From Thermomucor indicae-seudaticae (Eukaryota > Mucoromycota > Mucoromycetes > Mucorales > Lichtheimiaceae), in contig JSYX01000084.1 of assembly GCA_000787465.1 (NCBI GenBank), positions 1 to 64,000 of the forward strand: a stretch of DNA of 64,000 nucleotides, read 5' to 3'. Under the pieces are notes generated by a model. That model was given only the letters and a program-made list of their open reading frames with translations, searched no databases and was not told where the DNA came from. Of this stretch, positions 47,801 through 59,855 are shown in pieces. The first letter of the stretch is position 1. Each line of letters starts with the position of its first letter. The position numbers and the translations under genes were made by a program.

Positions 47801-48942
47801 CTTCTTTTAATACGCCCTTTAGACGGTCCTCAAATTCGCCGCTGCATACGCGAGTCAGGATTGCAACTTGGTAATAACTTCGAATGCGGTATCTCACTCA
47901 CCGAAATTTGGCCCCCGCAACAAGACTCTACGCAGGCAGGCCAATAAGTAAAGCTACATTCTCGCAAAAGGGCTCTATATATTCCAGTTCTTACTCCTAG
48001 ATCGAGTGCAATAACTCTTCTTCCCTGGATAGACTCTGGAACTTCGTTCGCAACGATACGTTGTGCAAGTCCCTATACCGCCAACCTTCGGTCACTACGG
48101 CCAAGTCGCATCGTCTCTTTTATATACGTCTACCTCGGCAATAGCCGTCTTTCCGACACTTTATATATTCCCACGTTTAAGCTAAATGCTGACAATTCCG
48201 CACAAAGTCCAAACGATCTTACCCAGCTTCACCAATAAGCACGGGATTGTTTTTGGTCCGGCGTGCCAGGCTTTTTCAAGGAACGTTATTACAGCGGTTT
48301 TTTTTTTACCATAACATGGTCTCCCTCCTTACACTAAATGGCTCGAGTTAATTGGTGATGGGGATAAGCCTGATACATCCAAAACTACTCACCTTCTATT
48401 GTTCTACGGATTTCTTCGTCTCGGCCAATGACGGGATCTAGAATATTCAGTTTGAGTCAAAATGGGGGAAACAATGTGAAGTCCGCTTGCATGAACGCCT
48501 TACCAAGCTTTCCCTTTTCCGCCATAGCAGTAAGATCAATACCCTAAATGCCTGTGTTAAGGACACCCTGTATTGCAAATGCCTGAATGAAAGATAGCTC
48601 ACATATTGTTCCAATGGTTTTTCTTCAGGTTGCTGTTGATTCGGATTCAAGCGAAAACCGCCGCCGGGAAATCCACCGCCAGCACCACCTAGAACGACGC
48701 GGTTTTTGTGCCATTTAGCCTCTCAACCAGCGTGTCGTACTTCAAAGGACGTTACCATTGTAGAAGCGTTTAGCTGAGACAACTGCCGCGCTCTTGAAAA
48801 AAGAAGGCGCGACAAGTTTGCTCGTGCGCGTAGCGCTCGCAAGCAGCCTTGACGTTCGAGCTTCGAGTGTAGCAGGACGATTCCGCGAGATTCCTCGGAG
48901 AGGGGAGCTGGTTGTTGAGATTGCTCGCTGAAATCGCAGCAT
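44837..48942 (-). CDS. HSP78: Mitochondrial AAA+ disaggregase Hsp78 (ClpB family)
   Basis: The gene has about 20 short exons. The start at 48942 ([13 protein letters not shown]) begins an Arg/Ser-rich mitochondrial presequence ([19 protein letters not shown]); an in-frame ATG at 49053 would add an unlike leader. The ClpB N-domain is absent, as in Hsp78. NBD1: [28 protein letters not shown] (Walker A), [12 protein letters not shown] (Walker B) and [10 protein letters not shown]. The coiled M-domain is present ([18 protein letters not shown]). NBD2: [53 protein letters not shown] and FINRIDEM. The C-terminus has [25 protein letters not shown]. It resolubilises matrix proteins with mtHsp70. One exon junction before the [16 protein letters not shown] block (about 48270) is off by 1 nt. 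A step-type HSE-like array lies upstream at 49268-49290. Confidence 0.9.
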
Positions 48943-49258
48943 TCTGGAAAGAAAACAAGACTGACAAGGGTTGTTCGGTTGCACCCCAAGGCTTGCCCAA
49001 AAAAGTCGGCTTTGTCGGGACCAAATTCCCCCTTCGCGTCCGCTTTCGTTCATGTTCTAACAACTCATCTTAACCGTCAGAGAGCAAAGAAGCGACTTAA
49101 AATTTTGAATGCTCAATCGGTTTAACAGTCTGCCCTCATTTAATGCCTAAGGTGCAATGAAACGCAAACTTGGAGACCTGCCAAAGTACGACAAAATTTT
49201 GCGCACTCCTTTTGGTGCGCTTGACAGGTGATTCACATACGGGTCGCAATCGAAAAAC

Positions 49259-49292
49259 GAAGCCAACTTCATGCAACTTCATGCAACTTCAT
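49259..49292. promoter_or_regulatory. Step-type heat-shock-element-like array upstream of HSP78
   Basis: The 10-bp unit CAACTTCATG is repeated, putting TTC at 49268-49270, 49278-49280 and 49288-49290. This equals three nTTCn modules separated by 5 bp, the step-type HSE layout recognised by Hsf1. A GAA lies at 49259-49261. The array is about 325-350 bp upstream of the HSP78 start codon. Confidence 0.5.
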
Positions 49293-50449
49293 ACATGACA
49301 CGGCCGCGACGAATTAAGCCATCCTGGTTATTCAACAAGGGTACAAATATATCCATTGAATATTCGGTTTGGTTGTTGCATGATATAGTCGACTATTGTG
49401 GCTCTAGCAGCTGGCACATAAGCGACAGATCGTTTTGGTCCGAAGATTGAGTTTTGTCGCTTCTCACGTGTATGACAGGTTTATTTTCCAGATCAATGCT
49501 TGATCGATGTCTCGATAGCAACACTGACGATCATCAGAGCAAGGGATGATGCTCAAAAACTTACAGTGCAACGAAACCGGTGTTCTTGCGCTGCGGTTCT
49601 GGGCATTCCTAAGCAGAAAAGGAGAGAATTACACCTGTTATAGAGCAGCGACAGCTCATAAGAGCCAGAGGAATGTGGATTTTGAAATGGTGTTGTATAT
49701 GTTTCTCGATAACAATGAATACGGAAATGACGAAGCTATTTGTGATCTGAGATGATCAGTCTTTTCGCCCAATATTTTGTTACAAGATCTATCAGCTAAG
49801 CACGTGGAAGTGTTCTGATATATTGATGTGATAAATGTGATAAATTCGATGCTGCTGCACGTAGTTTGTGAGAAGACCTGTCGAACACTATATATGCAAC
49901 CATGTTTGGCAGAAACCTATGATAAGCATCTAGAGAATCGTTGGGAATAAACATCATTCTCTAGTCAAGGCGCTCATGACTAAAAGCGGTGGCAAGCACA
50001 AGAAGACCACTATGGCGCATTCATTTTTTTTTTTACAGGCGTACAGAGCAGCGGCGGTTTGCTGTCTCTGGGCACGATAGCTGTGTTAGTGTATAAAAGG
50101 TGCAGCGATCACTCCAATAAGGTCTATGCCGTAAAAAATGGTCATCGCATCAGGAATTATCACGTCGCGATTTTGCAATACAGGCGCTTTTGCAAAAAGT
50201 TGGCTCTAATAGTCCTTTCATAGACTAAGTGGAAATTCATGTGACCGTGAAGAGAACTTCAAGAGGGAGTGTACACTAGTGTTAGGTCTGAAAATTACGC
50301 GTTCGGTTACTTGTCCTGATTTGACTTGCGTTCAGCCGGTCAAGTAAGACCTGTCTTGTTTGTGCTGTTTGTACGAAGGAAAAAGAAAGGGGCATGGATG
50401 GACTCTCATGAATGTTAATTTGTCAGAAGAGAGGTATCCTGCAAAAAGT
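49293..50449. other. Intergenic, no gene seen
   Basis: Short frames only. Just before this stretch, at 49201-49220, a small perfect palindrome (GCGCAC...GTGCGC) occurs with no known role. Confidence 0.55.
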
Positions 50450-50450
50450 T

Positions 50451-50455
50451 AAAAA
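50451..50455 (-). terminator. Pol III T-run terminator of tRNA-Pro
   Basis: Five A on the plus strand (TTTTT on the transcribed minus strand) a few bases beyond the tRNA 3' end, the usual Pol III stop; a second run lies at 50443-50447. Confidence 0.7.
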
Positions 50456-50460
50456 GGTAA

Positions 50461-50534
50461 GGGGTCGACCGGGATTTGAACCCGGGGCCTCTCCGACCCA
50501 AACGGAGAATGATAACCACTACACCATCAACCCC
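50461..50534 (-). tRNA. tRNA-Pro (anticodon UGG)
   Basis: Read on the minus strand, 74 nt: acceptor GGGGTTG pairing with CGACCCC, an A-box-like TGGTGTAGTGG in the D arm, anticodon stem CTCCG/CGGAG around loop TTTGGGT (anticodon TGG), and a T arm with B box GGTTCAAATCC. No intron; CCA is not encoded, as expected in eukaryotes. It is the only tRNA I find in the window. Confidence 0.95.
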
Positions 50535-50539
50535 TCCGT

Positions 50540-52632
50540 TGTTTTCGTTTATTTCATAATTTTTCATCAGGGTCAATTATGCGGACTTTAAAAGTCATCC
50601 CCATCAGCACTTGCACGGAACGAGCCCCCACCTGCATCGGTTTTCACTCATTCACGGGGACCATATGAGCATATTTTGGCGCATGGAGCCTTGTATTTTC
50701 TCCTCGAAAAATAGCCGATAACCACAGTATTGAAGTCCTTTGACTGCACAATTACAGTTATGTATCATCTTCTCGTTGGCATGAGCTCAAAGTAGCCAAC
50801 AAGCGCTAATCTAATAAGAGTCTCACTTGATTCATTTGTCCCCTTTCTAATGTAATAACGGTTGCAATAACAAAATCCATATATCAAAGAATATACTGGG
50901 CTTTTCCGTATATTGCGTGATAATAAATATTTTGGCGCTGCTGATAACGAACTTTTTGCACGAATTCCATTTCTCATTTGGCTGTTTGGGTAAGGGACGT
51001 TCGCACCAAAAATACGTGTTCAGTGTCACCGTTAATATGATGAATAAGCGTATCATCATAAAGTTTTAGATTTTCTCTTTCCAAGGGTTTGCTACAATCA
51101 TGCGAGCTGCCTCAGCCAAGATATATATTGAAGCAGAGGGCCTTTATTTATCTTTTCTTTCTTCTCATATCACAAGTACCAACACTGTTTGGAACATCAT
51201 ATGACTGTACTTTCCATGTTATCAACAAGAGTCCGTCTGTAAGATTATCATGCAAGTTCCGAGATATTTGTCCTCGTTCGCGCAAGCCTTTTGACCAGTG
51301 AAAGAAGCCATGTCCGCACGCTCAAGCCAGACAAAGAAGGATTTTGGATGGTTGCAATCCGTTGAAGCTCTGTCGATCCAACGGCAAGGATAACTTTTAC
51401 CAATATTAGTTTTATTGTATGTTTTTCTATTTCAATGTTCTAATGATTGATATTCTCACGACATGTTGCAAGGTTTTCCCCTCTTCATTTCGGGGAATGT
51501 GGGGCCGACTGCAGGCCAAATCGGCGGGGGTATGGGTGGGACAGTCAGTACGCCGCAACGCTGTAATGATCAAATCGTTGCTTGCGTAACTGACTCAGAG
51601 ATAATTTACCGTTAAGACGGACCAGTGAGTCCAATCCTTGCTTCAGTCAGGAAAATTGGATGTTGCTTTTCCATATATTCTCGCGGAAGATGATCAATGA
51701 TGAGATAGTAAATGCTGATATACGTAGCCGAGGTTAGAAGTAAAGACTGCCATTTGCAAGCGGTGTCCGGGTGCTCACTTTCCAGATTTGGGAGGCATAA
51801 CTCGCGAGGGCATCCCAATGTTTAGATATTTTTCTTTACCGGTGCCTGTAAGAAAAGAAGGCAAGCGCGCAGCGCTGGACCACCACGATCCGCCTCAACT
51901 GAACTGTGCTCTGTTCAGATTAGAATAAACGTTAGAGAGATCTCCATTCTAACCAAAAAAGGGTCTATTGATAAAATATCTACCTTGCTATCCGGTCCCT
52001 GTCGACGATGCAAAGGAAGGTGCAAGCTTGCATGACAGTAAAACCAAATATCTTCATTAGCTCTAGAGTTATTTGGAGCCAAATGCTTTCGCAAATTTAC
52101 GATCACATAGATTGCTTCCAGTTCCTCTCCTTTAAAACGCAATCGTAACGGCATTTTGCAAAAACAATAAAGTCCAACTGTGTTCAAGCAAAAATCATGA
52201 AAAGGACGCCCTTATCCACCGTCTTAGTAAACGAATTTGCCGTAGTGACGTTCTTCTTTTCAAGGTACATTGTCTCTGGTAGGTTATCACAGAATGCTCT
52301 CGCTCGAACGAATAAATAATGAAAAGCTCGTGTTTAAGTACACGTAACCAGCGTCGATCCTTGGTTGTCTTGCAACACTGCACAAAGCATTTCCTTATCT
52401 GTATCAATTGGCATGAGGACGGGCTATACAAACTGAGAAGGCTTTCGAATGGGATGATCAGTTTGGGGAGCACCGTCGATAATCCCATCCATTTGGACCG
52501 TAACACAAATATATATTGACCATGAGTTAACCTCTAAGCTGCCTATCTCTTATTGTTTTCCTTTTCAAGCTTGTCTGTTTTCATTCCATTCCTTTATACT
52601 TTAAGACATTGTGCCATTCATTTTCACAAGTC
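50540..52632. other. 2.1-kb intergenic stretch without a supported gene
   Basis: Only short, featureless frames on both strands. A CT-rich segment (52546-52605) immediately precedes the calponin-family start and is probably promoter and 5' UTR. Confidence 0.5.
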
Positions 52633-53572
52633 ATGGCTCCGTTGTATGGGATTGACCGAGGTAACGTACACTCTTTGGCCCCTACAAGTCGTTTTGTCTG
52701 AGTCAAAGAGTGAACGCTGTGTCTTTAGAGATTCATCGCAAGATCCAGTCCAAGTATTCGATCGAGCATGAGCAGGAAGCGCGTGAATGGATCGAAGATC
52801 TCATTGGCGAGTCTCTGCCATCCAACGATTTCCATGAGAGCTTGAAGGATGGGGTCGTACTTTGCAAGTAAGCCCGAAGAAAGAGAAGAAGGAAACAGTA
52901 GACTAAGTTGTTTGCGCACAAGGGTCATTGGCAAACTGGTGCCTGGAGAAGGCAAATACAAGCAGTCCAGAATGCCTTTTATTCAGGTAAAAAAAGAAAT
53001 TTGGACAAGAAAAGCTCCACAGCCCATGGAATTGAACGCTTGGCTTGAAATCAGATGGAGAATATAGCCAAATTCCTTGCCGGTGCCGAAAAGCTTGGTG
53101 TGCCGAAACATGATCTCTTCCAGACAGTCGACCTCTATGAAAAGAAGAACATGACGCAGGTACGTAAATAGGAGAAAACAAGGTCGATGAGTATTTTGGA
53201 ATAACATTGCATGCTCGCTTAGGTCGTTGATACCATCTTTGCTGTCTCGCGCTATGGTTTCAAACGTGGTGCTTGCTCTACAGTAAGTAGGCCAGAGCCA
53301 GCAGACTTCATTTTGTAAAGTCCATGGACTGATCCCATGATAGTTCTTGGGTCCCAAACTTGCCGAAAAGCATGAAGTGGTTTTCAGTGAGGAAACTCTT
53401 AATGCATCAAAGAGCATCTTTAACACGTATCAGTATGGCTTCAATAAGGGTGCGACCCAGGTAAGTTGCTGTCTCTCTTGGACATATGCGAAGGTACATG
53501 TCTAATGCTTAAGGACGTACGTAGTCTGGTATAATATTTGGAGCTCGCCGCGAAATTACCCAGCGACATTGA
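52633..53572 (+). CDS. Transgelin/calponin-like actin-binding protein (Scp1/Stg1 type)
   Basis: Seven exons (52633-52660, 52729-52867, 52923-52986, 53055-53159, 53223-53282, 53344-53460, 53525-53572) give 186 aa. A single calponin-homology domain spans about 20-130 (EAREWIEDLIGESLPSNDFHESLKDGVVLCK, KLVPGEGKYKQSRMPFIQMENIAKFL, FQTVDLYEKKNMTQVVDTIFAVSR). The C-terminus carries a calponin-like repeat (GIIFGARREI). Fungal members bundle F-actin in patches and the cytokinetic ring. The length is typical of yeast Scp1 (200 aa) and animal transgelin. All introns are GT-AG and phases close exactly. Family and start are secure; the first exon is only 28 nt, so an alternative upstream start is possible but not needed. 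Confidence 0.93.
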
Positions 53573-53860
53573 ACATCGTCAACCAAGAGAACTTTATTAT
53601 TATGTTTGTACTTTTACGCTTTACTCAGAAGAATACATATAGTTTGTAGTAAATAAACAGTATCATATAACGGGTATTCAAGTGATTTTTTAACTGGGAA
53701 AATCAATCTATCAGTGGCAATACTTGCATACAGAATCGAGGCCATGCCGCGATTAAATGTCCAAGTGATGATGGTCTGTATGCATTGCTCACTTTGACGT
53801 AGATGATATCGGAAGGGTACAAGTTAGGACGTTAAGTTCATATTAGATTTATTTGATCGC

Positions 53861-55038
53861 TTAGACGATAAGGAAGAAAACAAATGTTACAAGGACAGCA
53901 GTACTGGTTTCGGAGACATAGCTGGTCAATACGGACGCATGATTGTGAATTAAGATATGCGATAAAATGTTATTGCTCGGTATCAGTTGCTTAAAATCTG
54001 GTCCTTCCACCAAGTTGGTCGTAGTAGGCGTAGTAGCAGGAGTAGTTGTTGGCGGGGGTATCATCGACGCAGCCTTCAAGGGAAGCCCGTTGATATCCGC
54101 GACAATGTCAAGAGCGTCACCTTGATCATAAAAGTCCACTTCGACAAAGTTTGGTTTTCTTCCCAGCAACTGGGTACACTCTGCTACGTGTTTACGTAAG
54201 GAATCGCTATTGGTTTCGGGTGCTTTATCTTTCTGGGGCACTTCGATTCGGACGCCCAGATAAATCACGCCATAGATAAAGTGATTAAGAACATACATCA
54301 TGCTTTCCGGATGCTGTGGGTTTCGTGGTCGGTCAATGGTACAATTAAAAGCGTCCGGTGAAGTATTGTCATAGGGTGTCTCAAAAACCATCGAGAACTG
54401 ATCCATGAGCCTAGTGTATATGCATCCCCGCTTCCTGTTTTAGTATCGAATACTGTTGTCGTTGATACTCTAAGCAAAATATGCACTTACCAAGGTGCTG
54501 TGGTTGGGTCAGACATAGCGTCAATAAAATTGACGAGGCGTTTTCCAGATGCAATCAGGTCGTTGAGCGTGGGCCAGGCAGTATCCATAGGGTGCGTATA
54601 AACGAACGGCATTACAGAGCTGGCTTGGTATGTCTCGGCAAACTTTTGTATATCGATATTGTACAGGTTGTTCCACATAATGGTGACCACCTCGTTTGGA
54701 TGCTCCTGTAACCATTGGCCAATCTGGTTCAGCGTTTCGACAGCCGGTCCCGCATCCAGAATCTTGCACGAAGTGTGACAGAGGTGGATTTCGCTCGATG
54801 GCTCAAGTAGCACGGCTGAAAACTTCAGGCCACGCACGCCGTCTTCTAACTGTGGAAGGACAGGCTTGTTCTGTGTCGCGGCAATGTGGCCCCCATACGC
54901 ATAAGAGTCATGAGCCACGAGATAACTAATGTTGGCATAGGATCTATCGCAAAGCTCGTCATATCCATTGCATGCACAGTACACTTGCTTCACAATAAAG
55001 GAGAAGACAACGACTTGAAGACAGCGGAAATAGTACAT
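53861..55038 (-). CDS. Secreted, probably GPI-anchored PLC-like phosphodiesterase
   Basis: Two exons (55038-54491 and 54410-53861; 80-nt intron) give 365 aa. Residues 1-22 form a signal peptide (hydrophobic VVVFSFIV). The TIM-barrel PI-PLC X-like core has SYLVAHDSYAYG (His43, first catalytic histidine of the PLC-like superfamily), QLEDGVRGLKF, HLCHTSC, and an EVVTIMWNN strand; WLMDQFSMVFETPYDN follows the intron. A Thr/Pro-rich stretch (PPPTTTPATTPTTT) and a hydrophobic C-terminus (AVLVTFVFFLIV) after small residues suggest a GPI signal. Such proteins are common at fungal cell surfaces; whether they cleave phosphoinositides is unproved, as many lack the calcium or inositol pocket. It is divergent from the MFS pair with 1.76 kb between starts. 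Confidence 0.88.
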
Positions 55039-56795
55039 AGTAGGACAATAGTTATAGGTCCACTAATACATGGTGAAAGACATACGTGTGAAAAAAGGGA
55101 TCTCTCTCTTTCCCTTTATCCAAGAAGACAAGTTGTAATTACAATTCTGAGAAATTTTCTGTATCGTCCTTGAAGAACTGATTTGCCGAAGTCCCCTTTT
55201 TCGATGCTCCACTTCCGTTAAAGCTTTGGATTCCGTCGTTGCGGGATATTCGATTAATAATACTTCGATATATTGTTCACTTTCTTACTTGTGATTTAGT
55301 GATATGCAGTCGATATAGTGATCAGTTTTGGATTCTCAGGGGCGATCACTCAATTGAGTGCCCATCGTAGTTTCTGCTGAGGCAGAAAGGCGTCGTGTCT
55401 AAATGCAACCAATATGACTTGTGCAACTTGTATGCGCACGAATGTCCTTATTGAATTATTCGCCTTTTCCGGGCGATGCTCTGGCAGAACGTTCCAAGTC
55501 CTCCGCATAGATGATGGAACATGTGCATGTTCAACTAGTGATACGGCCGCTGCTCTTTTTCGCTTGGACTTCATTTCCCAAACCCGTTGACATTCTCTAT
55601 ACTCACTTTCAGATAATCTGAAGGGTCTTGCTGTCTTTTGGATACTAGTTTGCTCTGAACCTGCATGAAATTGTCTCTGTCAAGTCCTAGTGCAGGCACT
55701 GAATACTCGGCGCTATCAGCTGCAAATGATCTAAACCCTCACAGTTGGGTGTTATCATATAAAAGAAGTGCTCTCCTTCAGACACAAGGTATCATGTACC
55801 TTGGGAGACAACAGCCAGGCTGGAAGGGAACGTGTCTCAGCTACAGAACAGTGTACTCCTGAAAGTGGCAATTCGGCAGAAGCAAGTGACAACTATGATA
55901 TGTCCGAGGCACAGTTACGCGTCTTTTGTATCCCAGGCGACTGCATTTTTTGAAAAGCCTACCTTTAAACGACGGGTCTCTTGATAAATTCACAACGAGT
56001 AAAATAGATACGATCCATTCTTCTTTTAAGACACAAGTGACTTGCAACTCATGATGCTGACTGGCTTCCTGCTTGGAAGACAATTTCAGATGCTTGTTTA
56101 CAACCATATCAGGAAAGGGGAAAAACTCCTGTGTAACTAGGTCGTTTTTTGGTAACGTGGACCGTGGTAAAAGGCAAAAACCAACCTATGAATCTACCAG
56201 GAAAACATTTTGTTCTCCTGCAAGTTAAAAAATGAAACTGTAAGATGGGTGTAATGACTATCATACGTATTGCATTCCATTTAGCCAAACGCAAACCAGC
56301 AGTAAACGGACATGTACGCGTCCAATTAGAGCTGAAAATCTAATTCCGAAGCAACTAAAGTTGTATCCAAAGAGGCGCCCTGAGCACAGGACCTCTGCGC
56401 AGGTGTTTTTATACCGCCGGCTTGCTTCCGTCGTGGTTAATTTGCTTCTGTATTCAAGTGAAGACTTATTGTTCAAAGTAACATGTGCTTTGACATCACC
56501 GGCATCTCGGACCACGCTCCTGTGTATCCTAGCACTGAGCTAGCCAGATCTGTCTTAGTTTCAAAAAGAAAAAGTGGAGTTTCTTTTCTTTCTTTTTGCT
56601 CTTTTTCGCGGGACGACCGGGATATAAAGCAGACCTTCTTCAGGCACGCCGCCGACTAAAAAGAAAAAAACATTCTATCCAAAATACCCTCCATTCTTTT
56701 TCTTTTTAACCATTGGTGTGGTGCCTGAACACGCGGCGTTACCATAGGATACCTTATCATCACTTAATTAGTTAGTTAACAAGAAAAACAGAGCC
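55039..56795. other. 1.76-kb divergent intergenic region
   Basis: It lies between the phosphodiesterase (minus) and the first MFS gene (plus). Short frames only. The last 250 bp is CT-rich, with a TATA element at 56623-56628. Confidence 0.55.
56623..56628 (+). promoter_or_regulatory. TATA box of first MFS gene
   Basis: TATAAA in the context GGGATATAAAGC, about 170 bp before the ATG and downstream of a T/C-rich tract, as in many fungal promoters. Confidence 0.5.
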
Positions 56796-58594
56796 ATGAA
56801 TTCCGACTCAAAAACCGAGGCCGGCAGCGCTGACCTTGAGGACCAAAAAGAAGTCATCGATATTAACAGTGAATATACCGTCGGCGAAAAGGTCCTGTTT
56901 GACGACAACGGCAACGAGATTTATGAGCAGACCGATGCCGAACGAGAGCTCGTGCGGAAACTGGATTATATCTATGTGATGCCATTCATTGCCATTCTCA
57001 ATTTCTTGCAGGTAACTCCTATTCCTGCTTTTGTCTGTAATCTCTTCAGGCTAGTCTAATCGGCAATTGTTTTCCCTTCAGTTCTTCGACAAATCAGCTT
57101 TGAACTACTCGAGCGTGCTGAATCTAAAGGAAGATACGGGCACGACAGCCTCACAATACAGCTGGCTAGGTTCCATATTCTACTTGGGATACTTGGTTTA
57201 TCAAGTAATGAATTCGATATTCGTTTCCTTTGTCTGATACGGCAGCTAATAACTCGACGTCCTTTTTGGATAGGTGCCCAATTCTTTGCTCATTCAGCGC
57301 TTGCCTCTGGCCAAGTACATTGGTATCTTGATCTGCATGTGGGGAATGGTGCTCGCGATTACTTCGGAAGCCAAGAACTTTTCGCAACTGGCTGCACTTC
57401 GTTTCCTTTTGGGTATCTTTGAAGCCGGTGTTTACCCGACTGCAGTGATCCTGGTCAGTATGCTGTACCGCAGAAGAGAACAAGCAGGCCGTCTTGGTGT
57501 CATTTATATCTGCAATGGTCTTGCTATGGCTTTCGGTGGCTTGATCGGCTATGGTGTCGGCAACATGCAAGACGTACGCGGCAAGAGTGCCTGGCAATGG
57601 TAAGTTAAACGGGGAATAACTTTACAGCGCTCTATAACAAGAACACGAGCGACTCACATAGAACTTTCTTTTCACTGCTAGGCTCATGATTATTCTTGGC
57701 TCAGTCACCGTCTTTTTTGGTACCTTTTGCTTCTTCTTTTTGATTGATAATCCAAAGTCTCGATTTCTCCATCTTACGGCTGAGCAAGAGGAAGTAGTCG
57801 AAGCCCGTCTTCGTGACAATGCTGTGGTCCGTACCCGCACAATCAAGTGGCACCATATGGTCGAAGCTCTCTGTGAGCCACGCTTCTATTGTCTGGTGTT
57901 TACTTCATTACTCATCAACTTTCAAAACGGTGCCATGAACACGTTCAGTGCCATCATTACTAAGGGTTTTGGCTTTTCGGTAATTCTAGAAAGCGGCGCT
58001 GCTGGCGAAAACATGTGCACTGATGCTTTATCTGATGTCATAACCCAGAGTCTTAATGCTATCTTACTCAGCATTCCTTCGGGCGTCGTGGACTGTATCT
58101 TGATTGCGATTGCGGTCTGGTACAACCGTCGCTATGGCAATACCATCTACCTTGCCTGCGTTTTCCTAGTCATCGCCATCGTGGGTCTTGTCTTGCTCGT
58201 GGCTATCCCCAAGTCGCAAGTGAAGCTGGTCGGTCTTTACCTGTCGTGGTCTTACTGTGCTTCCTACACGCTCTTGCTCGTCTGCGTTACCAATAACGTG
58301 TCTGGCTACACTAAGAAAATCTTTTACAGCAGCGGTATCATTGTAGGCTACACAGTCGGTAACTTCGTCGGACCACTGATGATGGTATCGTGGCAAGCAC
58401 CACTGTATCTTGGTGGTATGATCGCGTACATGGTTGCTGATGCGATCTGTATCATTCTTTTGCTCATTGCTCGGTACTTTATGGCTAAATCGAACAAGGC
58501 CCGTTTATCATCGGCTGGCACCATTGAGGCCTCCAAACCCAATACAGAGGACCTCACAGACAAGGAAGATCCCGCATTCATTTATAGACTGTAG
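56796..58594 (+). CDS. MFS anion:cation symporter-type transporter (Dal5/Tna1-like), copy 1
   Basis: Five exons (56796-57011, 57082-57204, 57274-57599, 57682-57979, 58049-58594) give 502 aa. An acidic cytosolic N-terminus leads into twelve TM helices. Family motifs: LDYIYVMPFIAILNFLQFFDKSALNYSSVL at TM1, GSIFYLGYLVYQVP, RFLLGIFEAGVYPT at TM4, MLYRRREQAGRLG, and DNPKSRFLHL in the central loop. The Dal5 family carries allantoate, ureidosuccinate, nicotinate or related carboxylates; the substrate cannot be told. The fourth intron (57980-58048) is 69 nt, in frame and stop-free, so retention would insert 23 residues; the paralogue next door has continuous sequence (FTGLQAILLS against FS|SLNAILLS), which supports splicing. 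Both copies end DPxFIYRL. Confidence 0.9.
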
Positions 58595-59855
58595 AATCAT
58601 TATCTTTTGCATTAGTTCCTCCCATCCATGTACTTTTCCTACTGTACTTAATCTCTGTACCTTTTATTCCGAAGAATCTGAAGCAACAGGTTACGGTTCC
58701 CGGCTTGCGTGTATGCATTTCGGAGCCATGCAACACGCGTTTAAAATTAGCTTTATGCGTGTCCAGATATGTGATACGGCATCACAGAATCGTACGTTTT
58801 ACCTTTAATTTATGCCATTTTGTCCATTGTCATGGTTTTACCTATCAATGTTAGGCAAAATAATGCAGAACGGAACTTTCTGTTCGCGTTTGAATTTGTT
58901 TCTAGGATACGATTTAAGGCACAATAGCAACAAATGTCTGTGCTCGAATGTTTTTAATTCCAGCTTTCCCCATTTGCATTATCGATCGAAAGGACCCTGA
59001 ATCTATTCACCAATGGTAATCCACAATGCAAAAAGAAAAAAATTTTTTTCCAGCCAAAGGGGACTCCATGATCTGGCCATGTGCGCGTATTCCTCGCGTG
59101 ATGGTTTCTCCGGGACCAAGTTCCGCAACAAAACGAAATGACCTTTATCTTTTATAGGGTTGCTGCCCAATGTTTGGATAAATTGCCCTTGCGAATCTTG
59201 AAGGCAAGAGAAGGTGCGGGTGATAATAATCAGTAATAGATTATACTCGTGAAAATGAAGCCACGCTATTGATTTCTAATTGCATCATTGAGGGAACGTA
59301 TTTATGTTGCACAAAGTGACTTTTAAACAGCTAGTGCCTTTTCTCCCCCCTTTCTCTTGGTCGAAACGGCGGTGAGACGGGTATAGATAATTGCGCGCCA
59401 AAACACCCCCCTTTAGCAAAAGGACCTCATTGCCGATTTGTCCTACGCGAATATTCCATCCATACGAAGCATCTCTTTGGCCGGAGTTAAGCAATAGTTC
59501 CACTTGGCTGGATACTATATGCTTTAATGACGCACAGCCGTCAGGATCGTTTATTACCATCCTGCGTAAGTTGATTGATCATTTCCTTAGGGGGATATAC
59601 AGAGAGAGAAAGCAGTTGCTAAACAGAATAACCAAGATAGAGAGGAGGAGGCATCTGTCGCCATCCTAAATAATTCAAAGGCCGTATAGGGCGACCTAAC
59701 TGGTTGTTATGCTCACGCTAGTACGTTCTTTCCCGCCATTATTACACTTTCCTTCTCACTTTTCTCTTGGATACTCGTAGAAAAAGAAAGACAAACGACA
59801 TCAACTGCGTGCCAAACACGAAACGCCTTCTTTCCAACACCAACCTTCTTCCCCC
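58595..59855. other. Intergenic between the tandem MFS genes
   Basis: 3' flank of copy 1 and promoter of copy 2. Frames present are short and featureless; CT-rich tracts occur near 59745-59765. Confidence 0.55.

Noticed and set aside
48180..48245. Apparent second frameshift in Hsp78 at the GVGK junction
   Set aside because: Placing the donor after GCTGG (GG|GTAAGA) restores phase, so only the upstream junction near 48270 remains unexplained.
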